Shown one piece after another: positions 26,873 through 35,499 of a stretch of 64,000 nucleotides of DNA (its first letter is position 1; every line of letters begins with the position of its first letter). The position numbers and the translations under genes are program-made. Below the pieces are notes generated by a model. That model was not told the origin of the DNA. It made no database searches and saw nothing but the letters and a program-made list of their open reading frames with translations. Location: the NCBI GenBank assembly GCA_002436415.1, contig DJMA01000045.1:75083-139082 (forward strand), given 5' to 3'. This DNA comes from Bdellovibrionaceae bacterium UBA6502. Lineage in GTDB: Bacteria; Bdellovibrionota; Bdellovibrionia; Bdellovibrionales; UBA840.

Positions 26873-28888
26873 ATGAAATTACAGCCTTCTTTTGGCCGTT
26901 TGGCTAAAAACCCAAAATCTTGTGCAATTTATAATCAAGAGCTAAAACTTAAGTCTGGTGAAACGATCCAGCTAAGTGACCCTGATGTTAATCGAGCTTT
27001 CGTAGCTTGTATGGATATGTCTGCCGTTTTAGGTGGAGCTGCTTCTCACTATGGTGGACCTGCTGCATTCGCTGAAATCAATTCGGTAATTTACGGTTAC
27101 GCTTTTCACAAAGCCAAACAAGACAAAAAAGAATGGTCTGAACTTTTTCATTTCGTAAACGATGCTGGACACTGTGAAAATGGAATCTATGCAATCAAAG
27201 CAAACTACAATTTTGCAGAGCTAGATTTTGAAGCTTTAAAAAAGTTTCGTTCGATGGAAAGCCCTTTAACTGGTCACGGCGAAGCACATATGTTTCCACA
27301 AGGTGTTTTAATTTCTAATGGTCCATTAGGCTCTGGTGTAGCACAAGCTCAAGGCTTGGCCGCTGCCGACGCTTTTGCAGATAACAAAAACCGTGTAACT
27401 GTATTAAGTCTTTCTGATGGTGGAGCAATGGAAGGAGAAGCTAAAGAAGCTTTAACTTCTATTCCTGGATTGGCGCAAAGAAACAAACTTGCTCCTTTTA
27501 TTTGTATTATCAGCGACAACAACACCAAGCTTTCTGGACGCATTGATCAAGACTCTTTTTCAATGCAAGGATACTTTGCAAGTTTAGAGCAACAAGGTTG
27601 GGACTATCGAGTCGTTGAAAAAGGAAATGATCTTGAAAGTGTATTAGCGGCTTATGAAAAAGCGGTTGATGATGCTTTAGCAAATCCTACCAAACCAATT
27701 CTTCTTTTAACAAAAACGGTAAAAGGAATCGGTACAAAGAAAACGGCTGAAAGTGCTAGTGGCGCTCACGGTTTTCCATTAAAATCTGCTGACGATCTTC
27801 GTCCTTTCGTTGAAGAGATTTTAAATGGTAAAGAAATGCCTAGCGAAATTAGTCACTGGATTGATGACTTAGAAAATGCATCTACAGGCTCATCAAGCTC
27901 TAGCGCTCCAGCTGTGAAAAAAGAAAAAATCCAAGTTGGTGTTGCCAATGCTTTGATTAAAGCTCGCAAAGAAGGATTACCTGTTGTTAGTATCAGTTCT
28001 GACCTTGCCGGTTCCACAGGAGTTGCCTCTTTTCAAAAGGAATTTCCAGAAGCAACTTTAGACATCGGTATTGCCGAGTCAAACATGGTTAGCTTAGGAT
28101 GTGGTTTTTCTTTAACTGGATTTATTCCAGTGGTTGATACCTTTGCTCAGTTTGGAACAACCAAAGGTGCTCTACCTTTTATTATGTCTAGCTTATCAGA
28201 AGCACCTATGATCGCCGTTTTCAGTCACATTGGTTTTCAAGATGCTGCTGACGGTGCCTCTCACCAAAGTTTAACTTATATGGCAATGTTAAATGCCATT
28301 CCAAATGTAAAAACCATCGCTCTAAGCTGCAGCTCTGAGGCAGAGGCTTTAGTTTATGAAGCAGTAAGTGAGTTTCAAGCAGCAAAAGAAAAAGGCGAAA
28401 CGCCAATGAGTTATGTGTTTTTCTTAGGCCGTGAGAACTTCCCACAATACTACCAAGAGTCTGCTAGCTACAAGATTGATAAACTTAGCTTTGTTCGTAA
28501 AGCAAAGGATAGCTCCAAAAAAGTTTGTTTAATCCCAGTTGGTTCTTTAGTTCCGCAAGCCATCAAAGCCGCTGAAACTTTAGCTACTCAAGATATCGAA
28601 TGTTCTATTGTTCACCCCGCTACTTTAAACAAAGTGTCTGCGGAACTAATTAAAGAAATCGAAGCTTGTGGTAGTAAGGCCATTGTAATTGAAGAGCACC
28701 AAGCATTGGGCGGTTATCATTCAGTTCTTTCCAGTGAATTAACGAGTTCAGGATCGACGGCCACAGTGAAGAGTTTAGCCGTTCAAGCAAAGTTTGGACA
28801 AAGTGCTTATACGGCAAATGAACTTTATAAAATGCATGGCCTTGACTCAACAGCCATTGAAAAAGCAGCATTGAGCTTTTTTAACTAA
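26873..28888 (+). CDS. tkt: Transketolase
   Basis: Transketolase moves two-carbon units in the pentose phosphate pathway using thiamine pyrophosphate. The 671-residue length is normal. The cofactor region reads LSLSDGGAMEGEAKEAL (about residues 178-194) with IISDNNTKLSG downstream. The N-terminal HGEAHMFPQGVLISNGPLGSG and the pyrimidine domain (DIGIAESNMVSLGCGFS, about 397-413) are also present. The usual GDG is SDG here, as in some transketolase subfamilies. The C-terminal domain is complete. It starts with ATG after AAAGGACG. Dihydroxyacetone synthase-type enzymes are a remote alternative. Confidence 0.92.
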   Translation: MKLQPSFGRLAKNPKSCAIYNQELKLKSGETIQLSDPDVNRAFVACMDMSAVLGGAASHYGGPAAFAEINSVIYGYAFHKAKQDKKEWSELFHFVNDAGHCENGIYAIKANYNFAELDFEALKKFRSMESPLTGHGEAHMFPQGVLISNGPLGSGVAQAQGLAAADAFADNKNRVTVLSLSDGGAMEGEAKEALTSIPGLAQRNKLAPFICIISDNNTKLSGRIDQDSFSMQGYFASLEQQGWDYRVVEKGNDLESVLAAYEKAVDDALANPTKPILLLTKTVKGIGTKKTAESASGAHGFPLKSADDLRPFVEEILNGKEMPSEISHWIDDLENASTGSSSSSAPAVKKEKIQVGVANALIKARKEGLPVVSISSDLAGSTGVASFQKEFPEATLDIGIAESNMVSLGCGFSLTGFIPVVDTFAQFGTTKGALPFIMSSLSEAPMIAVFSHIGFQDAADGASHQSLTYMAMLNAIPNVKTIALSCSSEAEALVYEAVSEFQAAKEKGETPMSYVFFLGRENFPQYYQESASYKIDKLSFVRKAKDSSKKVCLIPVGSLVPQAIKAAETLATQDIECSIVHPATLNKVSAELIKEIEACGSKAIVIEEHQALGGYHSVLSSELTSSGSTATVKSLAVQAKFGQSAYTANELYKMHGLDSTAIEKAALSFFN

Positions 28889-28901
28889 TCCTTCAAAACA
28901 T

Positions 28902-28936
28902 AAAAAAAGCTCGAGATTTTACTCGAGCTTTTTTTT
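28902..28936 (+). terminator. tkt terminator
   Basis: AAAAAAAGCTCGAG pairs with CTCGAGCTTTTTTT across a 6-base loop, starting 14 bases after the stop, and is followed by more T bases. A strong intrinsic terminator; the A run also makes it work in the other direction. Confidence 0.93.
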
Positions 28937-29022
28937 AGATTCATAATTTAAAATTCCTAGTTTCAGCTGATCTTACATCATCAATTCATGAGCCAGCTTG
29001 ATTTCAGATAGGCAAAGCTTTC

Positions 29023-30087
29023 CTACATAGTAAGATTCGGGTAGATCAAAAGTCCTTCAGTTAGGCTAACATCAGCATACTGAACCGGTACATCCCTCTT
29101 TAAAAGATAAACATAAAAGTAAGCCGCCGTTAAAAGTAAGTTACTCATATCACTTTGTACGTAAGCTCCACCGCCGATCTCTTCACTGCTTTTATCTTGG
29201 TATTTTTTAATTCCATCAAACAACATAGACAATGACAAACTACCGGATGTTTCACCCGTTAGTCCTCGGCCAACTCCACTGGCAATCACACCACCGATTG
29301 CTACAAACTTTGAGTTCTTATTATTCATTTTGTACCATAGATAATCACTAGAAAATTCTAAAATTCTTGATTCTTGAAACTCACTAAATAACATTCGGGA
29401 ATAAAACTCAAAAAAACCATAGGCCTGTTCTTGGGTCACTGGATTGGGATCCCAATCCTTCTTTGGCAAATCAGTAGTCTTTTTTTGGACAATTCTATAA
29501 AGGAATTCTTTAGCATGCTGGGAGGAGTAAATATTGGAATAAGAAAGCACTTCATCTTTCAAATCATCATAAAACGAAATTTGAGCGGAACCTCCACCTA
29601 AATCAAAAACAACGAGATCCTCTTTTGGAGTATTCGTAATTGACAATGCTCCATAAAATCCAATTTCAGTTTCTAATTTTTCATCAATGATTACAGTATT
29701 CAGTCTCGTTAAAACTTGCAGTTTTTCGTCAGATTCTTTTGCATTACTCGCTTTTCGAAAAGCGGATGTAACAACAGCTGTCCACTCCTGAACCTGGAAT
29801 TTATCACCTAATGCTTTCATCTCGTTTATTTCACTGGCCGCATGCAAAAGAAATTCAAGTGTGAATTCGTTCTTCGGATCAGAAATCACATTTCCTAAAA
29901 AATTGATAGGACGACGCTCGTCCACTAAAACTTCTTTAATTTTGTTTTTACACGTGTCTACTACCGCAATTTTTAACTTCGTTTCTTCGGAACCAATATC
30001 AAAAGCACCACGGGTTTTTAAACAATCTAACGCAAATGCCTGTTGACCAAAAAACAATAGAAATAGGGCGGTGAACTTTAAACTCAT
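29023..30087 (-). CDS. Exported Ppx/GppA-family phosphatase-like protein
   Basis: The protein has 354 residues. It follows the Ppx/GppA (actin-fold) pattern: FDIGSEETKLKIAVVD (about residues 29-44), VVTSAFRKASNAKE (about 109-122), LETEIGFYGAL (about 139-149) and the phosphate-binding loop VVFDLGGGSAQISF (about 159-172). It also has a clear signal peptide (residues 1-19, cleavage after AFA), which is unusual because Ppx and GppA act on polyphosphate and pppGpp in the cytoplasm. It may hydrolyse a periplasmic polyphosphate or nucleotide, or it may be a repurposed fold. The usual DIGSNS is DIGSEE here, so activity is uncertain. Confidence 0.8.
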   Translation of the reverse strand: MSLKFTALFLLFFGQQAFALDCLKTRGAFDIGSEETKLKIAVVDTCKNKIKEVLVDERRPINFLGNVISDPKNEFTLEFLLHAASEINEMKALGDKFQVQEWTAVVTSAFRKASNAKESDEKLQVLTRLNTVIIDEKLETEIGFYGALSITNTPKEDLVVFDLGGGSAQISFYDDLKDEVLSYSNIYSSQHAKEFLYRIVQKKTTDLPKKDWDPNPVTQEQAYGFFEFYSRMLFSEFQESRILEFSSDYLWYKMNNKNSKFVAIGGVIASGVGRGLTGETSGSLSLSMLFDGIKKYQDKSSEEIGGGAYVQSDMSNLLLTAAYFYVYLLKRDVPVQYADVSLTEGLLIYPNLTM

Positions 30088-30221
30088 AGGGTCTCCTCAA
30101 AAAGGGCTATCAATAGCTAGTATCATAAGATAAAAAACTATAGGAAAATCATTGAATACTTTGAAGTTTTTTTAGAATCATCAGAACTTATGACAAAGTA
30201 AAGAGAGGCTTTATAGCCCAT

Positions 30222-30246
30222 AAAAAAGGGAAGTCAACGACTTCCC
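30222..30246 (-). terminator. lysC terminator
   Basis: AGGGAAGTC and GACTTCCCT (30228-30246) form a 9-base-pair stem with a 3-base loop. In the minus direction it is followed by a T run (A run at 30222-30227). It lies 35 bases beyond the lysC stop. Confidence 0.88.
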
Positions 30247-30280
30247 TGCATTAAGTAGTGAATTGTAGAAAATGACTCTT

Positions 30281-31636
30281 TTAGTTTTCGAGGAACTTCC
30301 CATGAAGTTTTTGTAGAACTCTCTCCCCGTCACCTTTATTAACAAGGAAACAAATGTTGTGTTCTGAAGCTCCAACACAAATCATTCTTACGTTTACATC
30401 TGCGATCTCAGAGAAAATATCGCGGGACAAACCAGCGGTGGATTGAATGTTATTTCCAATTAAAGAAATTAAACTTAAATCATGATCTACCTTCACTGCC
30501 GCAAATTGTTGGAGATCTTCCATCAAGTCTCCGTCTACGATCTCCGAATTATCAAGAGTGATCGCGATGGAAATCTCTGAAGTGGTAATCAAATCTACAG
30601 ATAGTTGGTGTTTTTTGAAAACTTCAAAGACATTGGCCAAGAAGCCATAGGTATGTAACATTCGAGGTGTGGTTAAAGTCAATAGACTTTGGTTTTTACG
30701 AATAGCCATCGCTCTCAACAAGGGCTGTACATCCGCAGATGATTTAATCCAAGTACCTGGATCACTTGGTGCCATACTATTTCCCACAAAAACAGGAATG
30801 TCTTTTCTCATGGCTGGCCAAAGCGTGGTTGGATGAAGAACCTTTGCGCCAAAAGTGGCTAGCTCGGCCGCTTCTTCAAAACTAATTTCTCGAATCGGCT
30901 TTGCAGCAGGACAAATTCTAGGGTCTGTTGTTGCAACACCACTTACGTCCGTCCAAATTTGAATGTCTTTCGCATGTACGGCTTCCCCAAAAAGAGCCGC
31001 ACTGTAATCACTACCACCACGACCAAGAGTGGTGGTAAATCCGTCCTTCGTACTTCCAATAAAACCTTGAGTCACAAAAAGTGAACCTTGTTTTAGTTCT
31101 GGGATTAATTTTTCATTGGCATTTTTTTCGATAGCAGTAATGTCTGGAAGAGCTTTTCCAAAATGATCATTGGTACGAATAATGTCCCTAGCATCAAGGT
31201 AGTTTACTTTTCTGTAACCTAGGTCCAAAAGTGCTTTCCTCATAAAATGAGAAGACAATCTTTCACCAATACTTTGAATTCGATCAATGGCTTTCAAAGA
31301 AGGATCTTTTAAAAGAAACATTCCTCTTGCAATGGTCTCTAACTCCTTCAAAAGTTTATCTACCGCTTTTTGGGTCTCGTCGTCGCACTCCATGGCACGA
31401 GCAATTTTCAAATGTTTGATTCGAATGGCCTCAATAACTTGCTGGCAAACTTCCCACTTCACCGTCTGAGTCTTTTCAACTAAATCCAGTAATTGATTAG
31501 TAGTTCCTGATGTGGCAGATACCACAACCATTTGAATATCGCCTTTATCTTTAACAACAGAGGCACTTCTACGAATTGCCTCCTCGTTGGCCATTGATGT
31601 TCCACCAAATTTTGCAACTGCCCATGGATTTGCCAT
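30281..31636 (-). CDS. lysC: Aspartate kinase
   Basis: Aspartate kinase makes aspartyl phosphate, the entry to lysine, diaminopimelate, threonine and methionine synthesis. It is 451 residues, the length of the monofunctional E. coli LysC type. Motifs are AVAKFGGTSMAN (residues 6-17), the GRGGSDYSAALFG loop (about 204-216) and WTDVSGVATTDPR. Two C-terminal ACT-type regulatory domains fill the last 150 residues, so end-product feedback is likely. Upstream, a hairpin with a T run lies 15 bases from the ATG, between the gene and any promoter. It is divergent from nothing; tatA lies upstream on the same strand. Confidence 0.94.
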   Translation of the reverse strand: MANPWAVAKFGGTSMANEEAIRRSASVVKDKGDIQMVVVSATSGTTNQLLDLVEKTQTVKWEVCQQVIEAIRIKHLKIARAMECDDETQKAVDKLLKELETIARGMFLLKDPSLKAIDRIQSIGERLSSHFMRKALLDLGYRKVNYLDARDIIRTNDHFGKALPDITAIEKNANEKLIPELKQGSLFVTQGFIGSTKDGFTTTLGRGGSDYSAALFGEAVHAKDIQIWTDVSGVATTDPRICPAAKPIREISFEEAAELATFGAKVLHPTTLWPAMRKDIPVFVGNSMAPSDPGTWIKSSADVQPLLRAMAIRKNQSLLTLTTPRMLHTYGFLANVFEVFKKHQLSVDLITTSEISIAITLDNSEIVDGDLMEDLQQFAAVKVDHDLSLISLIGNNIQSTAGLSRDIFSEIADVNVRMICVGASEHNICFLVNKGDGERVLQKLHGKFLEN

Positions 31637-31650
31637 GCTTCTCGCTCCTT

Positions 31651-31689
31651 AAATAAAAAATGCACCCGCTTTAAAGCTTTGGGTGCATT
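31651..31689 (-). terminator. Hairpin and T run between tatA and lysC; tatA terminator or lysC attenuator
   Basis: AATGCACCC (31659-31667) and GGGTGCATT (31681-31689) form a perfect 9-base-pair stem. The loop contains GCTTTAAAGC, itself a palindrome. In the minus direction a T-rich run follows. Only 15 bases separate it from the lysC start, with AAGGAG between. A transcript into lysC must therefore start inside this element or pass through it. No lysine riboswitch-like leader is visible, because only 45 bases separate the hairpin from tatA. Confidence 0.8.
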
Positions 31690-31734
31690 CTTACTAATTT
31701 TTTAAACGAAATCACTAAAAGAATGAAAGAAATT

Positions 31735-31923
31735 TTATTCTTTGTCTTTGTTCTCGTCGATTTTAGACTTCTCAGTTACGTCGATCTCGTCTTCATGAAG
31801 TCCTTTTTTAAAACCGCGAATTGCCTCACCTAGTGACTTTCCTAATCCAGGAATCTTACTTGGACCAAAAATAATTAAAACGATTCCTAAAACTAATAAT
31901 ACCTGCCAAGGACCAACACTCAT
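31735..31923 (-). CDS. tatA: Twin-arginine translocase subunit TatA
   Basis: The 62-residue protein has one N-terminal transmembrane helix (VLLVLGIVLIIFGPSKIPG, with the characteristic FGPSKIP) and an amphipathic helix (LGKSLGEAIRGFKKGL), followed by a charged tail. This is the TatA/E layout. TatA forms the folded-protein export pore with TatC. tatB and tatC are not in this window. It lies downstream of the leucine catabolism genes and upstream of lysC. Confidence 0.95.
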   Translation of the reverse strand: MSVGPWQVLLVLGIVLIIFGPSKIPGLGKSLGEAIRGFKKGLHEDEIDVTEKSKIDENKDKE

Positions 31924-31960
31924 TTCATACCTCTTTTAAATAGGCCAAATTTATTATGAC

Positions 31961-32860
31961 TTAGCTTAGTTTAATCTTTGATAGCTTACTTGGCAATGCT
32001 CTCCCCATGCTTTTTTCTAGCTTGCGGGTGGTTTTCACCAATTGTTCCAAATCTAAACCTGTTTTAACGCCCATTTGATGTAACATATTCACAACATCTT
32101 CGGTGGCAACATTCCCAGTGGCTCCCTCGGCATATGGACAGCCTCCCAGGCCTCCAATGCTCGAATCGAAGTTTTTCACGCCACAGTCTAAGGAGGCTAG
32201 AATATTAGCTAGCGCCATGCCTCTTGTATCGTGAAAATGCATAACTATTTTTTCGTTTGGAATCAGGGCCTGAATTTTCTTGGTTAGACTTCTGACCTGT
32301 TTTGGATTGGCCACACCAATGGTGTCACCAAAGGAAAGTTCATAAACCCCAAAATCAAACATCTTTTCCGCAACTTTTAAAACTTTGCTCTCTGACACCT
32401 TACCTTCGTAGGGACAGCCAAATACCGTACTCAAATAGCCGCGAACTTTGATTTTATTTTGCTTAGCCATATTCACAACTTCAGTCATTCTCTCAAAGCT
32501 TTCTTTAATACTACAATTGGTATTTCTTTGTGCGAAAGCTTCCGTGCTTGAAGCAAAAATGGCGACATCTTTTACTCCAGAATCAATGGCAGTTTGCATG
32601 CCAATAGCATTAGGTACTAGGTAAGTTGCTCGAATGTTTTTATACTTTGAAAATACGGATTTACTTAGTTGTTTATGTAGTTTATCCGATCCAGCCATTC
32701 TTGGCACCCAAACTGGTGAAACAAAAGCTCCTGGCTCCAAGTGCTTCACGCCTGCCTTTAACAGGTCATTTATTAAAGTCTTTCTTTGCGCAATGCTAAA
32801 AACAGATTTTTCATTTTGAAGTCCATCTCTTGGCCCAACTTCCGTGATTTTAACTTTCAT
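31961..32860 (-). CDS. mvaB: Hydroxymethylglutaryl-CoA lyase
   Basis: This enzyme splits HMG-CoA into acetoacetate and acetyl-CoA, the last step of leucine degradation. From the ATG at 32860 (AGAAGG upstream) it has 299 residues. The HMG-CoA lyase signature is complete: EVGPRDGLQNE (residues 6-16), FHDTRGMALANILASL with metal His, and the active-site Cys in GGLGGCPYAEGATGNVATED. The stop of the upstream biotinyl gene touches its start (TGATATG), so translation is coupled. It is the last gene of the catabolic operon before tatA. Confidence 0.94.
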   Translation of the reverse strand: MKVKITEVGPRDGLQNEKSVFSIAQRKTLINDLLKAGVKHLEPGAFVSPVWVPRMAGSDKLHKQLSKSVFSKYKNIRATYLVPNAIGMQTAIDSGVKDVAIFASSTEAFAQRNTNCSIKESFERMTEVVNMAKQNKIKVRGYLSTVFGCPYEGKVSESKVLKVAEKMFDFGVYELSFGDTIGVANPKQVRSLTKKIQALIPNEKIVMHFHDTRGMALANILASLDCGVKNFDSSIGGLGGCPYAEGATGNVATEDVVNMLHQMGVKTGLDLEQLVKTTRKLEKSMGRALPSKLSKIKLS

Positions 32861-32861
32861 A

Positions 32862-33239
32862 TCAGCCTTCTTGCTTTTCAATTCGTACCAATAAATCACC
32901 CAAAGAAACTTGATCTCCTGCTGAGTGATTTAATTCAACCACAGTTCCATCAAAACTCGCTTCCATGGCGTACTCCATCTTCATCGCTTCCATGACCATC
33001 AGAACCTGGCCTTGCTTTACTTCTTGACCCTTTTCGATAAAAACCTTCATGATTTTTCCTGGCATGCTTGCTTTAAAAATTCCTTTGGCTGCCTCTGCGT
33101 TTTCTTGATCGCCACTAGCACGATTGGGGATTTCATAACAATGATTTTTGCCATTAAAATGAAACCACAGTTTTGATCCATGTCTGTGAACCGGAATGCG
33201 AGTACTTAAGTTATCTAGCTTTATACCTAAATATTTCAT
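32862..33239 (-). CDS. Biotinyl domain subunit of methylcrotonyl-CoA carboxylase
   Basis: The 125-residue protein has a C-terminal biotinyl domain with the attachment motif MVMEAMKMEY (biotin Lys about residue 87), flanked by the Pro-Gly linker KASMPGKIMKVF. The first 45 residues resemble the linker part of a carboxylase alpha subunit. In most bacteria this domain is the C-terminus of a single alpha chain. Here it begins with ATG directly after the TAA stop of the biotin carboxylase, in the same reading frame. The stop codon and start are adjacent, and GGAGGA precedes the ATG by 8-9 bases, so it is translated on its own. Confidence 0.9.
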   Translation of the reverse strand: MKYLGIKLDNLSTRIPVHRHGSKLWFHFNGKNHCYEIPNRASGDQENAEAAKGIFKASMPGKIMKVFIEKGQEVKQGQVLMVMEAMKMEYAMEASFDGTVVELNHSAGDQVSLGDLLVRIEKQEG

Positions 33240-34718
33240 TTACACATTCCTCCATGCATCCTGCCAAGCTGACAAAGGCTGCTCTTTTGCCTGCGTATGC
33301 TGATTTGCAAGCTGAATCATCAAGTGTTCTACCACTTGCAGCTCTTCCTCAGACCATTTTTTTTCTCCCAAAGCATTGGAGAAGTATTCTTCGATAAATC
33401 CTGTAGTCATGACACCAGTGAAAAATTCAGGATGATTAATAATTTCCACTAAAAAATCAATATTAGTTTGAATTCCAAAAATTTCCGTCTCTTGCAAAAC
33501 CTCAATCATTTTTTTACAAGCAGCTTCTCGATCTTCTGCGTGAACAATCAACTTTCCAATCATGGGATCATAAAAACTCGTAACGCTATCTCCTGGGTCA
33601 AAGGCATAGTCAAAACGACGACCTTCTCCCTTTGGAAACTTTTGATGGAAAATTTCGCCCGTACTTGGAATCCCTTTTTTATAAGGATCTTCGGCATAGA
33701 GACGGCACTCAATGCTATGACCTTTTTTCTCAATTTGTGATTGCATAAAAGGAAGCGGCGATCCCATAGCTACTTTAATTTGCGTCTGCACCAAATCTTT
33801 TCCCGTTATATACTCAGTAACAGGGTGCTCAACCTGTAAACGTGTGTTCATTTCTAAAAAGTAAAAATCTTGCCCCGCCAACAAAAACTCAACAGTTCCA
33901 GCTCCGACATAATTTACTTTTTCAGCCGCACGTAGGGCCGCTTCAGCCATACGTTTTCTCGTCTCCTCATCCAAAGAAGGGCTTGGTGCTTCTTCGATGA
34001 TTTTTTGGTGACGTCTCTGCACACTACACTCTCTTTCAAAAAGATGGACATAATTTCCATACTGATCACCAAAGATTTGAAATTCGATGTGCTTAGTATT
34101 TTCTAAGTATTTCTCTAAAAACACTTGGTCTGAACCAAATGCTGCCAAAGACTCTCGCTTTGCTGAATCTAGTTGTTCGGCAAAATCTGCTTTAGAACGA
34201 GAGACCTTCATACCTCTCCCACCACCTCCGGCGGCAGCTTTAATCAAAACAGGAAAACCAATCTCTGTAGCTTCGGACTTTAAACGATCAAGACTTTGAT
34301 CTTCCCCTTTATATCCTGGAATGCAAGGCACTCGTGCTTCTTCCATTAATTTTTTTGCCGAGATTTTATCACCCATATTGCGTATGGAATCAGGCATTGG
34401 CCCAATGAAACTCAAACCAGCGCCTATTATGGCTTCTGCAAAATCAGCATTCTCTGATAGAAAGCCAAAACCAGGATGAACAGCATCGGCCATTGCTTTT
34501 TTCGCAGCCTCTGCGTTTTGTTTAATATCAAGATAAGGTGAGTCTCCAGTCAATAGTACACAATCATCTGCCATACGATAAGCTCGTGTACCAATATCAG
34601 GCTGAGAGTGTAACAAAACCGCTTCAATTCCTAATTGGTGACAAGCTTCGATAATTCGTACTGCAACCTCACCACGATTACATACTGCAATTCGTTTAAA
34701 ATTCTTTACATCTGCCAT
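33240..34718 (-). CDS. liuD: Biotin carboxylase subunit of methylcrotonyl-CoA carboxylase
   Basis: This chain carboxylates biotin using ATP and bicarbonate. From the ATG at 34718 it has 492 residues: biotin carboxylase N-terminal domain (RIAVCNRGEVAVRIIEACHQ), ATP-grasp domain with the glycine-rich AAAGGGGRGMKVS and EFQIFGDQYGN, and the C-terminal domain. The start overlaps the preceding stop in the pattern TAATG. It ends where MCC-alpha chains normally continue into the biotinyl part. The neighbours (liuB, liuC and mvaB-type genes) point to methylcrotonyl- rather than propionyl- or acetyl-CoA carboxylase. The substrate is inferred from that context. Confidence 0.92.
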   Translation of the reverse strand: MADVKNFKRIAVCNRGEVAVRIIEACHQLGIEAVLLHSQPDIGTRAYRMADDCVLLTGDSPYLDIKQNAEAAKKAMADAVHPGFGFLSENADFAEAIIGAGLSFIGPMPDSIRNMGDKISAKKLMEEARVPCIPGYKGEDQSLDRLKSEATEIGFPVLIKAAAGGGGRGMKVSRSKADFAEQLDSAKRESLAAFGSDQVFLEKYLENTKHIEFQIFGDQYGNYVHLFERECSVQRRHQKIIEEAPSPSLDEETRKRMAEAALRAAEKVNYVGAGTVEFLLAGQDFYFLEMNTRLQVEHPVTEYITGKDLVQTQIKVAMGSPLPFMQSQIEKKGHSIECRLYAEDPYKKGIPSTGEIFHQKFPKGEGRRFDYAFDPGDSVTSFYDPMIGKLIVHAEDREAACKKMIEVLQETEIFGIQTNIDFLVEIINHPEFFTGVMTTGFIEEYFSNALGEKKWSEEELQVVEHLMIQLANQHTQAKEQPLSAWQDAWRNV

Positions 34719-35491
34719 TACTTCGCCTTCCACTTAGGAATTTCTTTCGTTAAAAAGAAATTTAAACCCTCTTGCCCCTCATCGCCTACACGACAAGCCG
34801 CGATCACTTCCGCTGTAAACTCTTTGTTTTTGTCTACTGACTTTTCTCGGTAAGAACTAAATAGTTCTTTGGTTTTACGCATAGCTTGTGGCCCGTTTTC
34901 AACCAAGGCCTCCACTGTCGCTGTAAGATAATCTTCCACCTCATCTTCGTGACCAATGAATCGAACTAATCCTGAATCTTTTGCCTCTAAAGCAGAAAAA
35001 CGCTTTGCCGTTAACATAAACTCTCGAGCAGCAGAAGCCGTCATTTTTTCTAATACAAATGGACTTATAGTCGCAGGACTTAATCCCCATTTAACTTCGG
35101 AAAAGCAAAATTTTGTGTGCTTTTCAGCAACAACAATATCACTGGCCGCTAGCAAGCCAAGACCACCACCATAAACATTGCCGTGCGCCTTGGTAACCAC
35201 AGTTACTGGGCACATGTAAATTGCCTCGAACATTTCATACAACTTGATTGCATCTTCTTTATTTTCTTGCTCGGAGTAAGACGCCATCTCTTTCATCCAG
35301 TTCAAATCTGCCCCAGCACAAAAACTTTTACCATTGGCTTTTAGAACGATTGCACGTAGTTCAGGATCTTTAGCTGCGTCTTTGAAAAAAGCAGTGATCC
35401 CCTCAATCATTTCTGGATGAAAGGCATTGTGCAAATCAGGACGATTTAAAGTAATTTGATGAACGTATTTCTTTTTCTGAATCTCTAACAT
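34718..35491 (-). CDS. liuC: Enoyl-CoA hydratase family, methylglutaconyl-CoA hydratase
   Basis: The protein has 257 residues with the crotonase fold. Signatures are NGKSFCAGADLNWMKEM (oxyanion-hole region, about residues 52-68), GNVYGGGLGLLAASDIVVAE (about 103-122, two Gly-rich turns of the active site) and KWGLSPATISPFVL. In the leucine pathway this family hydrates 3-methylglutaconyl-CoA to HMG-CoA. It lies between the two carboxylase genes in the operon and overlaps the biotin carboxylase start by one base (TAATG). Generic enoyl-CoA hydratase is the alternative; the context favours LiuC. Confidence 0.9.
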   Translation of the reverse strand: MLEIQKKKYVHQITLNRPDLHNAFHPEMIEGITAFFKDAAKDPELRAIVLKANGKSFCAGADLNWMKEMASYSEQENKEDAIKLYEMFEAIYMCPVTVVTKAHGNVYGGGLGLLAASDIVVAEKHTKFCFSEVKWGLSPATISPFVLEKMTASAAREFMLTAKRFSALEAKDSGLVRFIGHEDEVEDYLTATVEALVENGPQAMRKTKELFSSYREKSVDKNKEFTAEVIAACRVGDEGQEGLNFFLTKEIPKWKAK

Positions 35492-35499
35492 AAATCCCC

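Noticed and set aside
31637..31734. Lysine riboswitch upstream of lysC
   Set aside because: The leader before the hairpin is only about 45 bases long, far shorter than the lysine aptamer.
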